The notes below the pieces were generated by a model. That model ran no database searches. It was not told the origin of the DNA and saw nothing but the letters and a program-made list of their open reading frames with translations. Shown here piece by piece: positions 10,505 through 20,851 of a stretch of DNA of 64,000 bases (position 1 is its first letter; every line of letters starts with the position of its first letter). This DNA is from Halobacterium hubeiense (lineage in GTDB: Archaea; Halobacteriota; Halobacteria; Halobacteriales; Halobacteriaceae). Made by a program: the position numbers and the translations under genes. The stretch spans positions 1,860,001-1,924,000 of the forward strand of contig NZ_LN831302.1 in assembly GCF_001488575.1 (NCBI RefSeq), in the 5' to 3' direction.

Positions 10505-11130
10505 TTGAGGTGGTCTGGAACGACTGCTGTCTTGGTCTCGCCACGCGCCAGCGCCGTCTGCCCGGTCCGGGCGATCTCCCGGATGCCGAACTGCCGGTAG
10601 GCGTCGATGGCGTCGTTGATCTTCTGTTCGTCGCCGGTCAGCTCCACGGTAATCGTCCGCGGGCCGGCGTCGAGGGTCTTCCCGTTGTACATCTCCGTGA
10701 TGGCGTGGACCTCGTGGGGGCGGTCGGCGTCGACTTTCACCACCACGAGCTCGCGGGCCACCGCGTCGTCCTCGAGTTCGCGGACGTGGATGACGGGAAC
10801 GACCTTCTCTAGCTGTTTCTCCACTTGGTCGATGCCGGGGTCGGGCTCCTCGACGACGACCGTGATGCGCGCCCAGTCGTCGTTCTGGGTGTCCGCGACG
10901 GTCAGCGACTCGATGTTGAACTGCCGCCGGCTGAACAGCCCGGAGACGCGCGCGAGCACGCCCGGCTCGTGTTCGACGAGCGCGGAGATGACGGTCCGGC
11001 GCGGCGGGTGTTCGGCCTCCACTTCGGGGTCGACGCGGATGCCCTGGGAGTTCCGGCGGCCCTCGGGCCGCGGGCGGTCCTCCGGGGCCGGTCCCGGCAG
11101 GCCCTCTCGCTCGGCGTCTCGCTCGCTCAT
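10501..11130 (-). CDS. ilvN: Acetolactate synthase regulatory (small) subunit IlvN
   Basis: 209 residues. After about 40 polar residues comes the ACT domain [24 protein letters not shown]-type sequence with NIESLTV, then a C-terminal ALS small-subunit domain ([22 protein letters not shown]). ACT domains of this family bind valine for feedback inhibition. The ATG at 11130 overlaps the ilvB stop. The same frame stays open upstream as shadow sequence over ilvB. Confidence 0.9.
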   Translation of the reverse strand: MSERDAEREGLPGPAPEDRPRPEGRRNSQGIRVDPEVEAEHPPRRTVISALVEHEPGVLARVSGLFSRRQFNIESLTVADTQNDDWARITVVVEEPDPGIDQVEKQLEKVVPVIHVRELEDDAVARELVVVKVDADRPHEVHAITEMYNGKTLDAGPRTITVELTGDEQKINDAIDAYRQFGIREIARTGQTALARGETKTAVVPDHLK

Positions 11131-12917
11131 AGGTGGTCCTCCGTGAGCGCGAACTGGCCGTTGTCGCCGCCCGAGGGAACCATCGGGTAGACGTCCTCGG
11201 TCGGGTCGATGTAGACGTCGACCACGGCGGGACCGTCGGTGGCCAGCGCTTCCTCGATGACCTCGGGGGCGTCGTCGTAGCCCTCGATGCGGAAGCCGTC
11301 GGCGCCGAACGCCTCCGCGAGCGTGTCGAACTTCGGCACCCACGGGTACTCGGAGGCCATCCGGCGGCCCTCGAAGAACGCGTCCTGCCACTGGCGGACC
11401 ATCCCGATGGCCTCGTTGTTCAGGATGAAGACGGTGATGTCCATCTGCTCGCGGACCGCGACGACCAGCTCCTGACACGTCATCAGGAACGACCCGTCGC
11501 CGTCGAAGCAGACGACTGACTGGTCGTCGTCGGCGGCGACGCGCGCGCCGATGGCCGACGGCAGCCCGTACCCCATCGCGCCGAGGCCGTGGGAGGACAC
11601 CCACGTCCGCGGCTCCGTGTACGTCCAGAACTGGCACGCCCACATCTGGTGTTGGCCGACGCCGGTCGTGACCACGGTGTCGCGGTCGGTCGCCTCGTCG
11701 ACGGCCTCCACGACGTACTGGGGTTTCAGCGGTTCGTCCTCGGGCGCCGCGTAGTCGAGGCGGTACTCCTGCTTCCACTCGCGGCACTGCTCGACCCACT
11801 CGCCTGTCTCCGGCGAGCCCGGCATCGCCTCGTCCAACTGGTCGAGGACGGTGCCGGCGTCGCCGATGAGCGGGTGGTCGGCCTCGACGTTCTTCGAAAT
11901 CTCGGCGGGGTCGATGTCCACGTGGACGACGTCGGCGTCCGGCGCGAACGAGTCGACGCCGCCCGTGAGGCGGTCGTCGAAGCGCGTGCCGACCGCCAGC
12001 AGGCAGTCGGTCAGCGTGATTGCCATGTTCGCGTAGCCGGTGCCGTGCATCCCCGCCATCTCCAGCGCGAGGTCGTGGTCCTCGGGGAACGCGCCGATGC
12101 CCGGCATCGTCGTCACGACCGGAATCTCGTGCTCGGTCGCGAACGCGTACAGCTCCTCGGTGGCGTCGCCCTTGACGACGCCGCCGCCCGCGAGAATCAC
12201 GGGCTCGTCGGCGTCCACGATGGTCTGCGCGGCGGCCGCGACCTTCTCGTCGTCCGCGCGCGTCTGCACGTCGACGGTGCCTGGAACCTTGGGCTCGACG
12301 GGGTCGACGTCGGTCTCGCCGGTCGTGACGTCCTTCGGCAGGTCGACGACCGTCGGCCCCTGTCGGCCGTGGTTCGCGAGCGCGAACGCCGTGCTCACGT
12401 CCTCGCCGACGCTGTCCGGGCTGGACGCGAAGTAGTTCGACTTCGTGATGGGCGTGGTGACGCCGACGGTGTCGGTCTCCTGGAACGCGTCGTTCCCGAC
12501 GAGTTCCGTGGGGACCTGACCGGTCAGCGCGACGACGGGCTCGGAGTCCATGTCGGCGTCCGCGAGCCCGGTCACGAGGTTCGTCGCGCCCGGGCCCGAG
12601 GTCGCCATGCAGACGCCGGGGTCGCCGCTGACCGCGCCGTACGCGTCGGCGGCGTGTGCGGCGCCCTGCTCGTGCGCCATCGTCACGTGCTCCAGCTCGG
12701 AGTCGTACAGCGCGTCGTAGACGGGCATGATGGCGCCGCCCTGCACGCCGAACACCGTCTCGACGCCCGCCGTCTCCAGCGACGCGACGACGGACTCCGC
12801 GCCCGTTCGCTTCGGCGTCTCGACCGCTTCGGCGTCGACTCCGTCGGCTTCGGTCGCCTCGCTTTCGGCGTCCGGCTCGGCGTCGCCGGGCTCGGTCACT
12901 GCGCGGTGGTCTGTCAT
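11127..12917 (-). CDS. ilvB: Acetolactate synthase catalytic subunit IlvB
   Basis: 596 residues, thiamin-diphosphate enzyme. An acidic N-terminal extension of about 35 residues is followed by [15 protein letters not shown], the catalytic glutamate in [32 protein letters not shown], and the ThDP/Mg motif [12 protein letters not shown]...[12 protein letters not shown]. It makes acetolactate or acetohydroxybutyrate from pyruvate (with 2-oxobutyrate). A GGGAGGGG run lies just upstream of the ATG, and the ATG overlaps the stop of a 14-codon ORF. A 250-nt leader separates it from leuA (see 13030-13101 and 13020-13041). Confidence 0.93.
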   Translation of the reverse strand: MTDHRAVTEPGDAEPDAESEATEADGVDAEAVETPKRTGAESVVASLETAGVETVFGVQGGAIMPVYDALYDSELEHVTMAHEQGAAHAADAYGAVSGDPGVCMATSGPGATNLVTGLADADMDSEPVVALTGQVPTELVGNDAFQETDTVGVTTPITKSNYFASSPDSVGEDVSTAFALANHGRQGPTVVDLPKDVTTGETDVDPVEPKVPGTVDVQTRADDEKVAAAAQTIVDADEPVILAGGGVVKGDATEELYAFATEHEIPVVTTMPGIGAFPEDHDLALEMAGMHGTGYANMAITLTDCLLAVGTRFDDRLTGGVDSFAPDADVVHVDIDPAEISKNVEADHPLIGDAGTVLDQLDEAMPGSPETGEWVEQCREWKQEYRLDYAAPEDEPLKPQYVVEAVDEATDRDTVVTTGVGQHQMWACQFWTYTEPRTWVSSHGLGAMGYGLPSAIGARVAADDDQSVVCFDGDGSFLMTCQELVVAVREQMDITVFILNNEAIGMVRQWQDAFFEGRRMASEYPWVPKFDTLAEAFGADGFRIEGYDDAPEVIEEALATDGPAVVDVYIDPTEDVYPMVPSGGDNGQFALTEDHL

Positions 12918-12958
12918 CGATACCCCTCCCGCGGTGTGGTGTGCGTGGACTGTGTCAT
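12914..12958 (-). other. 14-codon ORF abutting ilvB (possible coupling peptide)
   Basis: ATG at 12958 encodes [14 protein letters not shown] and stops in a TGA overlapping the ilvB ATG (CGATGA). The purine-rich GGGAGGGG inside it is the likely ribosome site for ilvB. It may be a true coupling peptide or chance; the composition is threonine-rich and not informative. Confidence 0.3.
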
Positions 12959-13019
12959 TGCGGATGCTGCGGTGGCTGTCGGTTGGTGGTGAGTCGGGTC
13001 GGTTCGTGGAGAAGTGATA

Positions 13020-13041
13020 GTAGGGGAGCTTACGCCCCTAC
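13020..13041 (-). promoter_or_regulatory. Leader hairpin upstream of ilvB
   Basis: On the minus strand GTAGGGG-CGTAAGCT-CCCCTAC forms a perfect 7-bp stem with an 8-nt loop. The loop contains the TAA stop codon of the short ORF at 13030-13101, so a ribosome finishing that ORF would sit on the hairpin. No clear T-run follows, so it is more likely a regulatory structure than a simple terminator. Confidence 0.4.
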
Positions 13042-13101
13042 GATACCGACGAGCGCACCGCTGCCCGCGAGAAAGACCGCGCGTGTGGCGTCGGGCAGCA
13101 T
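13030..13101 (-). other. Candidate leaderless leader peptide of the ilv operon (23 codons)
   Basis: ATG at 13101, TAA at 13030-13032. The peptide begins MLPDATRAVFLAG and ends ALVGIVGA: three Val, three Leu and one Ile among 23 residues. A TATA-like TTTATC (minus strand, 13132-13127) lies 25 nt before the ATG, the usual spacing for a leaderless haloarchaeal transcript. The last codons form the left arm of the hairpin at 13020-13041. Inferred as a branched-chain-amino-acid-responsive leader; no translation evidence is available here. Confidence 0.4.
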
Positions 13102-13126
13102 CGTGGCCCGAGAGTCGGGCGCGACC

Positions 13127-13132
13127 GATAAA
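13127..13132 (-). promoter_or_regulatory. TATA-like box for the ilvBNC-leuCDB transcript
   Basis: The minus strand reads GGCTTTATCGG. Its centre is about 26-28 nt upstream of the ATG at 13101, fitting a haloarchaeal TATA box with transcription starting at or next to that ATG. It lies between leuA and ilvB, so ilvB could be expressed independently of leuA. Confidence 0.45.
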
Positions 13133-13167
13133 GCCGTTGCTGGGAGCGCAATGCTTGTCGGCGGCCA

Positions 13168-14367
<1,200 letters not shown>

Positions 14368-14414
14368 CGGGCGCCTCGTTGTGAGACATCGTACCACTGT
14401 CGCGGAGCCCCGAC

Positions 14415-14420
14415 TATTTA
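14415..14420 (-). promoter_or_regulatory. TATA-like box for leuA
   Basis: The minus strand reads ACGTAAATAGTC. With the usual 25-27 nt spacing, transcription would start near 14391, two bases before an ATG (14389) and downstream of the longest possible leuA start at 14397. Confidence 0.4.
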
Positions 14421-14754
14421 CGTGTTTCCCCCTGACAGATACTTGCGCGCGAGGATCCTACATCATCGTTCGACCGGAACCGGAACAATCGCAGGACGTC
14501 AGTACGTCAAAGGAGATATTAGGGGAATTACCCACAGGAAGGGTGTGAATGTCCGAACGTCCGGGTCGTTCGCCGATTCGGGGGTGAAAATCGGACATTC
14601 GTGGACGGCGCGCGGCGTGCGCGCGCTCACCACACCCCTTCGCGGCCTGCGTAACGATTATGATACGTGATTGAAACGTGGCCGGTGTGCGGTACCGACA
14701 GGTGACACCCAGCACGCATCGACTCCCGACTCCGAGCGGCCCGGAGGTGGTCGC
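14421..14754. other. Intergenic region between leuA and the membrane-protein gene
   Basis: About 330 nt between divergent genes. It holds a 10-bp inverted repeat (14547-14600) and an excellent Shine-Dalgarno sequence (GGAGGTGG, 14743-14750) before the + strand gene. The short ORFs in this stretch are arginine-rich and not convincing. No tRNA or other RNA gene was recognised. Confidence 0.5.
14547..14600. repeat. 10-bp inverted repeat in the leuA upstream region
   Basis: GAATGTCCGA (14547-14556) and TCGGACATTC (14591-14600) are exact inverse complements separated by 34 nt. They lie about 155 nt before the + strand gene and about 150 nt upstream of leuA. They could be paired regulator half-sites or an RNA stem. 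Confidence 0.4.
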
Positions 14755-15501
14755 ATGAGCGTCCGCGGAACGATACGCGGCCTCGCCGAGCGCGCGAACC
14801 CCGCGTTCGCGGTCGGCGTCGTCGGCGTCTCCGTGCTCGCGCTCGTCTACGCCACCGCGTTCGCGGGCGTCGTCCACCACACGTACGTCCACGTCCTCAC
14901 CGGCGTCCTCTGGACCGGCATCGACGTCTTCATCGCCCTCGTGCTCGGCCCCGTCCTCGGCGGCCTCGACGTCGAACAGCGCGCGAACGTCTTCCGGCGG
15001 CTCACCCCGAAGACGTCGTTCCTGCTGCCGTCGCTGGCGGCGGTCACCGTCGCCAGCGGCATCACGCTCGCGCTCCGCCTGCCCGCGCTCTTCGAGCACG
15101 CCCACGTCTGGCTCGCGCTCTTCACGTTCGCCGCGCTCGTCCCGACGCTGCTGCTCGTCGGCTGGCAGTTCGACGCCTTCCGCGACTGGCGGTGGCAGGC
15201 GTGGTTCGGCGTCGTGCTCGTCGGGTCGCTCGCGTTCCTCGCGGCCACCCTGCCGGAGTTCGGGTGGACGGAACCCGTCTTCGTCGTCGCGCTCGCCATC
15301 GTCGCCGTCCTCAACGTCCTCGGCTTCGGCGTGCTGATGCCCGGGGAGGTCCGGATGTACCAGCAGATGACCTCCGACGACCCCGACACCCAACTCATCG
15401 CCGACATCGGCATGCGCAACGCCAAACTCGGCGGCGTGCAGGGCGCCTTCCAGTTCGTGGTCGTCGCCACGATGGTCTACATCCGGTACGGGGGCTTCTG
15501 A
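14755..15501 (+). CDS. Integral membrane protein of unknown function
   Basis: 248 residues with about seven hydrophobic segments. The ATG at 14755 is preceded by a strong ribosome-binding site (GGAGGTGG), unusual here where many genes are leaderless, and removes a 28-residue polar extension. Histidines occur in the second segment region (VVHHTYVHVLTG) and in FEHAHVW, with a cytosolic-looking stretch MPGEVRMYQQMTSDDPDTQ. These suggest a haem or metal-binding membrane protein resembling the DUF2269/CopD type, but I do not recognise it firmly. Convergent with trkH. Confidence 0.7.
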   Translation: MSVRGTIRGLAERANPAFAVGVVGVSVLALVYATAFAGVVHHTYVHVLTGVLWTGIDVFIALVLGPVLGGLDVEQRANVFRRLTPKTSFLLPSLAAVTVASGITLALRLPALFEHAHVWLALFTFAALVPTLLLVGWQFDAFRDWRWQAWFGVVLVGSLAFLAATLPEFGWTEPVFVVALAIVAVLNVLGFGVLMPGEVRMYQQMTSDDPDTQLIADIGMRNAKLGGVQGAFQFVVVATMVYIRYGGF

Positions 15502-15522
15502 CCCCAGCGCCGACCACTAGGG

Positions 15523-17070
15523 TCAGCGCTTCCAGAACGACGGCGTGAACACGACCAGCACAGACAGCACTTCGAGGCGGCCAATCCACATCAGGAAGAC
15601 CATGTAGAGCTTCCCCAGGTCCGAGAACAGCCGGAAGCTCTCCATCGGGCCGACGACGCCGAAGCCCGGGCCGACGTTCCCCAGCGTCGCGATGGCGACG
15701 CTCATCGCGTCCAGCCCGGACAGCGTCACCTTCGGCGTGCGGAAGCTGTCGAGGTAGAGCAGCATCGTCGAGACCGCGAACAGTCCGAGGAACAACAGCA
15801 CGAACGCGAAGACGTCCCGAATCGTGTCCTCGTCGACGACCTCGTCCTCCAGCCGTATCGCCTTCACCGCCTCGGGGTGGACGGCCGTGAACAGCGACCG
15901 GCCGATGGCGCGCTTGACCAGCACCCAGCGCACGATCTTGATGGAGCCGGCCGCCGACCCCGCCGAGCCGCCGAGGAAGTACGCGAACAGCAGAATCGTC
16001 TGCGCGGAGGCGTCCCAGTTGTTGACGTCCATGCTCGCGTACCCGGTCGTCGTCACGACGGCGACGACCTGGAACACGCCCTGTCGGAGCGCGTTCTCGA
16101 CGTTCCCCGCGATGGCGCCCACGTTCGTCGGCGTCTCCGCGATGCCGACGCCCGCGAACAGGACGGCCGAGACGACCGCGCCGAAGCCGGCGACGGCAAG
16201 CAGGTACGACCGGAACTCCGTGTTGTCGGTGAGCCGGCGGGGCTCACCCTTGAGGACGTACCAGAACAGCGCGAAGTTCGTCCCGGCGACGAGCATGAAC
16301 GGCACGAACGCCCACTGCACGACGGGCGCGAACGCCTCGACGCTGCGGCCCTCCGGGGAGAAGCCGCCGGTGGGGAGCGTCGTGAGCGCGTGCGCGACCG
16401 CGTTGTAGAGGTCCATGTTCGGCGCGACGCCGACCACGTTGAGCGCGTAGTAGACCACCGCCGCCAGCACCGTACACCCCGCGTAGATGACCCACAGGGC
16501 GCGCGCCGTCTCCTGAATCCGCGGCGTCAGCTTCTCCAACGAGAGCCCGGGCGCCTCCTGGTTGATGACCTGCGCGCCGCCGACCGAGAGCTTCGGCAGG
16601 ATGGCGACCATCAGCACGAGGATGCCCATGCCGCCGAGCCACTGCGTGAGCTGGCGCCACATCAGCATCGCGTGGCCGTGCTTCTCGACGGATATCTCCC
16701 CGAGGACGGTCGCACCCGTCGTCGTGAACCCGCTCATGCTCTCGAAGAGGGCATCGACGGGACTCGCGACGGTGCCTGTCCCGGCGACCAGGTACGGGAC
16801 CGTCCCGACGAGCGGGACGACGAGCCACGCGAGGCTCACGAGCAGGAACGCCTCCCGGTTCCCGAGCTCCTCGTCGGTGCGTACCTGTTCCAGCAGCGCG
16901 CCGACGCCGACCATGACGGCGGCCCCGGCGGCGAACGGGACGGGGTCCTCCCCGTAGTAGAGCGCCAGCACGAGCGGGAACAGCGGCGTCACGCCGATGT
17001 ACTTGAGGACGGTCCCGACGTAGGCGACGCTCACCCGGTAGTCGACGTACGTGCTCGGCGTGCGGACCAT
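15523..17070 (-). CDS. trkH: TrkH/KtrB-type potassium transporter membrane subunit
   Basis: 515 residues with the fourfold M-P-M pore pattern: selectivity-filter-like segments FTTTGATVLG, LTTLPTGGFSPEG, VTTTGYASMD and IATLGNVGPGF. Usual TrkH phrases are present (MLMWRQLTQWLGGMGILVL, AYFLGGSAGSAAGSIKIVR). It imports K+, essential for the salt-in strategy of haloarchaea. No TrkA regulatory gene is adjacent. Starts at ATG 17070. Confidence 0.9.
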   Translation of the reverse strand: MVRTPSTYVDYRVSVAYVGTVLKYIGVTPLFPLVLALYYGEDPVPFAAGAAVMVGVGALLEQVRTDEELGNREAFLLVSLAWLVVPLVGTVPYLVAGTGTVASPVDALFESMSGFTTTGATVLGEISVEKHGHAMLMWRQLTQWLGGMGILVLMVAILPKLSVGGAQVINQEAPGLSLEKLTPRIQETARALWVIYAGCTVLAAVVYYALNVVGVAPNMDLYNAVAHALTTLPTGGFSPEGRSVEAFAPVVQWAFVPFMLVAGTNFALFWYVLKGEPRRLTDNTEFRSYLLAVAGFGAVVSAVLFAGVGIAETPTNVGAIAGNVENALRQGVFQVVAVVTTTGYASMDVNNWDASAQTILLFAYFLGGSAGSAAGSIKIVRWVLVKRAIGRSLFTAVHPEAVKAIRLEDEVVDEDTIRDVFAFVLLFLGLFAVSTMLLYLDSFRTPKVTLSGLDAMSVAIATLGNVGPGFGVVGPMESFRLFSDLGKLYMVFLMWIGRLEVLSVLVVFTPSFWKR

Positions 17071-17183
17071 CGAACGTCCACCACAACCGACCGGGGACTG
17101 ATGGCCGTTTCGGCACGACCCCGCGGCTCACCAGCGCGTCCACTCGCAAAACGAGACGACCGAACCGCAGCGGCGGCGAGCCG

Positions 17184-18092
17184 TCAGTTCCCGCGGCCCT
17201 GCAGCTGCTCCTCCTCGGGGAGATCGACGTTCGCCTCGCCCTTCATGCCCGAGCCGATGTTCGCGGAGATTTCGGCGAGGCGCTGGGGGTCGTCCCAGTT
17301 GTTCACGGCGTCGACGATGGCGCGGCCCATCGCCTCGGGGTCCTCCGCGCCGAAGATGCCCGAGCCGACGAAGATGCCGTCGCACTCGTGGTGCATCATC
17401 AGGGCGGCGTCGGCGGGCGTCGCGATGCCGCCCGCCGCGAAGTTCACGACCGGGAGCCGCCCCATCTCGGCGGTCTCGTGGACGAGCTCCGCGGGCGCCT
17501 CGATGTCGCGGGCGTAGTGCTCGCGCTCCTCGTAGGTCATCCCTTCCAGCTCGCGGATGGCGCTCTTGATGGTGCGCTGGTGGTGGACGGCCTGATTTAC
17601 GTCGCCCGTGCCGGCCTCGCCCTTCGTGCGAATCATCGCCGCGCCCTCGTCGATGCGCCGGAGCGCCTCGCCGAGGTTGCGCGCGCCGCAGACGAACGGC
17701 GACGTGAACTCGCGCTTGTCGATGTGGTACTTGTCGTCGGCGGGCGTCAGCACCTCCGACTCGTCGATCATGTCCACGCCGACGGCCTCCAGAATCTCGG
17801 CCTCCTTCGTGTGACCGATGCGGGACTTCCCCATCACCGGGATGGAGACGGCGTCGATGATCTCCTGGACGTCGGCGGGGTCGGCCATCCGCGCGACGCC
17901 GCCGCGCTTGCGGATGTCCGCCGGCACCGCTTCGAGGGACATCACGGCGACCGCACCGGCCTCCTCGGCGATTTTGGCCTGCTCGGCGTTCACCACGTCC
18001 ATGATGACGCCGCCCTTCTGCATCTTCGCGAACCCGCGTTTCACGAGGTCGCTGCCGCGCCGCAAGTCCTCCAGGTCGGTCTCGGTAGCCAT
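17184..18092 (-). CDS. pdxS: Pyridoxal 5'-phosphate synthase subunit PdxS
   Basis: 302 residues, full length for the family. Motifs: [20 protein letters not shown] (lysines of the synthase barrel), [50 protein letters not shown], and [15 protein letters not shown]. It makes PLP from pentose and triose phosphates with ammonia from PdxT, which is not in the neighbourhood. The minus-strand AATTAAG at 18117-18123 lies 25-30 nt upstream of the ATG, indicating a leaderless message. Confidence 0.94.
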   Translation of the reverse strand: MATETDLEDLRRGSDLVKRGFAKMQKGGVIMDVVNAEQAKIAEEAGAVAVMSLEAVPADIRKRGGVARMADPADVQEIIDAVSIPVMGKSRIGHTKEAEILEAVGVDMIDESEVLTPADDKYHIDKREFTSPFVCGARNLGEALRRIDEGAAMIRTKGEAGTGDVNQAVHHQRTIKSAIRELEGMTYEEREHYARDIEAPAELVHETAEMGRLPVVNFAAGGIATPADAALMMHHECDGIFVGSGIFGAEDPEAMGRAIVDAVNNWDDPQRLAEISANIGSGMKGEANVDLPEEEQLQGRGN

Positions 18093-18115
18093 ACGTGGGT
18101 GTTGCGGGCGCCGCC

Positions 18116-18124
18116 GCTTAATTG
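18116..18124 (-). promoter_or_regulatory. TATA-like box for pdxS
   Basis: CAATTAAGC on the minus strand, centred about 28 nt upstream of the pdxS ATG at 18092, the standard haloarchaeal spacing for leaderless transcription. Confidence 0.5.
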
Positions 18125-18210
18125 GGTTGGTTGCGGAACGCCCGCCGCGGCGGCGGCCCGCGGCTGCCGTGATGGCAAACGATTAGGGAGCCGCCGCCGA
18201 CGCACCGACA

Positions 18211-20091
18211 ATGACCGACGGAGACGACACCGGCGCGCCGCCCGGACCGGACGCAGACCCGCCCGAACAGAACGCGGACTTGGCGTCCGCGGACGCGCCC
18301 GACCCCGAGGAGTCGGTCCGCGAGGCCATCGAGCGCTCGCGAAGCGGCGCGCCAGCGGTCGGCTCGGTCGTCCGCGACCGCTTCACGTCGAACGAAATCT
18401 TCCAGCGCATCATCGCGGCCGCCGACGAGGAGATTACCTCGGGCAGCCGCGAGCTGTTCTTCAGCGCGCTCGCGGCCGGGTTCGCCATCACCATCACGTT
18501 CATGCTGTACGTCTCGCTGTCGGCGACGACAGGCGGCGACCCCATCCTGAGCGCGCTGCTGTACCCTCTGGGGTTCATCTACATCATCATCGGCGGCTAC
18601 CAGCTGTACACCGAGAACACGCTCCCGCCGGTGGCGCTGACGCTGGAGCGGCTCGCGAGCGTCCCCGCGCTGTTGCGGAACTGGTCGGTCGTGCTCGCGG
18701 GGAACTTCCTCGGCGGCGCGCTCGGCGCGGCGGCGCTGGCGTTCGGCAGCGTCATCTCCCCGGAGGCCGCCGAGTACGCCATGTACCTCGGGGAGAAGGG
18801 CGTCGCGACGGCGTGGTGGAGCCTGTTCTCGAAGGCGGCGTTCGCGGGGCTGGTCGTCGCCGGCGTCGTCTGGGTGGAGTACGCCGCCCGCGACACCATC
18901 TCCCGGATGGTCGTCGTCTACGTCGCGTTCCTCGCGATTCCGCTCGGCGGCCTCTACCACTCCGTCGTCTCGTTCACGGAGATGATGTACCTCGTCTTCC
19001 AGGGGTCGCTGTCGGTGGCGACCGGCCTCTGGGAGTTCGTGCTCCCCGTGTTGCTCGGGAACACCATCGGCGGCGTCGTCCTCGTCACCGTCGTGAACTA
19101 CTTCCAGACGACCGAACACCGGCTCGCGTCCGCGCGCTTCGAGGGCTCCGACCGCCAGCTCTCCGTCCGCGAGTGGCTGTTCGGCGGCCTCGTCGGCCGG
19201 TCGTACGTCCCGCTCATCGACCACACCGAGGGGGCGCTCGCGGAAGCCGACGAGTACCGCATCGTCGTCCCCATCTCGAACCCGCGCACGGAGACGAACC
19301 TCGTGGAACTGGCGTGCACGCTCGCCAGTCAGAAGCCCGGCGCGAGCGTCCACGTCGTCCACATCGTCCAGATGCCCGACCGGACGCCGAGCGGCTACCG
19401 GGTGGACCAGCACGAGCGCATCGTCGAGAACTCCGACGAGCTGATGGGCGACATCCGCGAGCTCGCGGCCGGCTACGACGTCCCCTGCGAGACGTCGACG
19501 GTGGTCTCGCACCGCTCGTTCGAGGAGCTGTTCGACGTCGCGAAGCGCAAGCGCGCGGACCTCATGGTGATGGGCTGGGGCGACGACCGCCTCTGGTCGA
19601 ACGGCCGCGCGGAGCGCCCGCTGGACGAGCTCACGAACCGGCTGCCGTCGGACGTCCTCGTGTTCCGGGACCGCGGGCTCGACGCCTCCCGCATCCTGCT
19701 CCCGGTCGTGGACAACCCCCACGCCGACCTGAACGCGGAGGTCGCGCGCACGCTCCGGCAGACCGCCGGCTCGGAGGTCACGCTCCTGCGCATCGTGGAC
19801 GGCCCCGACGACCACGAGGCCGGCGAGCAGTTCCTCGCCGACTGGGCGGCCGAACACGGCCTCGAGGACGCGACGTTCCGCGTCGACGACTCCGGCGACG
19901 TCGAGTCCGCCATCGCCGGCGAGTGCGGCGACCACACGCTGCTGTTGATTGGCGCGACCTCGCAGGGCCTGCTGGCGCGCCTCGCGCGGAACGCCCTCCA
20001 CTACGACGTCGTGCAGGACGTGGAGACGTCGATGATTCTCGCGGAGCGCGCGACCGACCGCGGCATCCTCCAGCGGCTGTTCGGCCGGTAG
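18211..20091 (+). CDS. Formate/nitrite-type (FNT) transporter fused to two universal-stress domains
   Basis: 626 residues. An acidic N-terminus is followed by a six-segment FNT channel domain (about 60-300, including FLGGALGAAALAFGSV and FVLPVLLGNTIGGVVLV). Two tandem UspA-like domains follow (about 348-490 from YRIVVPISNP; 491-620 from SRILLPVVDNP). The second has the phrase LLLIGATSQGLLARL in place of the GxxGxS ATP loop. The layout suggests channel activity regulated by cytoplasmic Usp domains. The transported anion is unknown. Confidence 0.85.
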   Translation: MTDGDDTGAPPGPDADPPEQNADLASADAPDPEESVREAIERSRSGAPAVGSVVRDRFTSNEIFQRIIAAADEEITSGSRELFFSALAAGFAITITFMLYVSLSATTGGDPILSALLYPLGFIYIIIGGYQLYTENTLPPVALTLERLASVPALLRNWSVVLAGNFLGGALGAAALAFGSVISPEAAEYAMYLGEKGVATAWWSLFSKAAFAGLVVAGVVWVEYAARDTISRMVVVYVAFLAIPLGGLYHSVVSFTEMMYLVFQGSLSVATGLWEFVLPVLLGNTIGGVVLVTVVNYFQTTEHRLASARFEGSDRQLSVREWLFGGLVGRSYVPLIDHTEGALAEADEYRIVVPISNPRTETNLVELACTLASQKPGASVHVVHIVQMPDRTPSGYRVDQHERIVENSDELMGDIRELAAGYDVPCETSTVVSHRSFEELFDVAKRKRADLMVMGWGDDRLWSNGRAERPLDELTNRLPSDVLVFRDRGLDASRILLPVVDNPHADLNAEVARTLRQTAGSEVTLLRIVDGPDDHEAGEQFLADWAAEHGLEDATFRVDDSGDVESAIAGECGDHTLLLIGATSQGLLARLARNALHYDVVQDVETSMILAERATDRGILQRLFGR

Positions 20092-20112
20092 CCCGGTCGT
20101 TCCGTCAGAGCT

Positions 20113-20811
20113 ATGCGGCGGTCCCGCGACGCCCCGGACATGTCGCTGCCGTCCCGTTCGGACCTGCCGTGGTATCTCGCGCCGCTGCCCGGCCGGCTGG
20201 AGGACCTCGCGCTCCGGCTGGCGTGGGTCATCGTCGCAATCAACCTCGCGGGCACCGCGTTCGGGTTCTGGTACTACCGCGTGCAGTTCGAAGCCACGCC
20301 GATACTGGCGTGGCCGGTCGTCCCCGACAGCCCGGTCGCGACGCTGTTCATCGGGCTGTCGCTGGCCGCGTACAAGCTCGACTTCGAGGCGGACTGGCTG
20401 CACGCGCTGGCGTTCTTCGGCTGTATCAAGCTCGGGCTGTGGACGCCGTTCGTCCAGCTGGTCGTGAACGGGCAGGGCGACCTCTGGTGGGTGATGTACT
20501 GGTTCCTAATTCTGAGCCACCTCGGGATGGCCATCGAGGCGTTCGTGATTCACCGCTACGCCAAGTTCTCTGTGGGCGCGGTCGCCGTCGCCGCGGCGTG
20601 GTACGGCTTCAACGACGTCGTGGACTACTTCGTCTCCGTGGCTGGCGGCCCCCACCACACGCTCCTGCGCGCGGAGGTCGTCGCGGGCGTCGGCCACGCG
20701 ATTCCCGCCCACGACCTCGCCGCCGCCGGCGCGGTCGCGCTCACGCTCCTCGCGACGTTCCTCGCGCTCGCGACGCGTGTGAAGACCCTCGAAGCCCGGC
20801 TCGCGGACTGA
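20113..20811 (+). CDS. DUF1405 family membrane protein
   Basis: 232 residues from ATG 20113 (or 223 from ATG 20140), with about six hydrophobic segments. Recognisable DUF1405 phrases are FGFWYYRVQF, FIGLSLAAYKLDF, KLGLWTPFVQLV, YWFLILSHLGMAIEAF and WYGFNDVVDYF. Function unknown. It begins 21 nt after the FNT gene on the same strand and may be co-transcribed. Confidence 0.85.
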   Translation: MRRSRDAPDMSLPSRSDLPWYLAPLPGRLEDLALRLAWVIVAINLAGTAFGFWYYRVQFEATPILAWPVVPDSPVATLFIGLSLAAYKLDFEADWLHALAFFGCIKLGLWTPFVQLVVNGQGDLWWVMYWFLILSHLGMAIEAFVIHRYAKFSVGAVAVAAAWYGFNDVVDYFVSVAGGPHHTLLRAEVVAGVGHAIPAHDLAAAGAVALTLLATFLALATRVKTLEARLAD

Positions 20812-20851
20812 CGCCTGCGGCTTTTTCCGTTCGCCGCCCGTCCGTCTGTCC

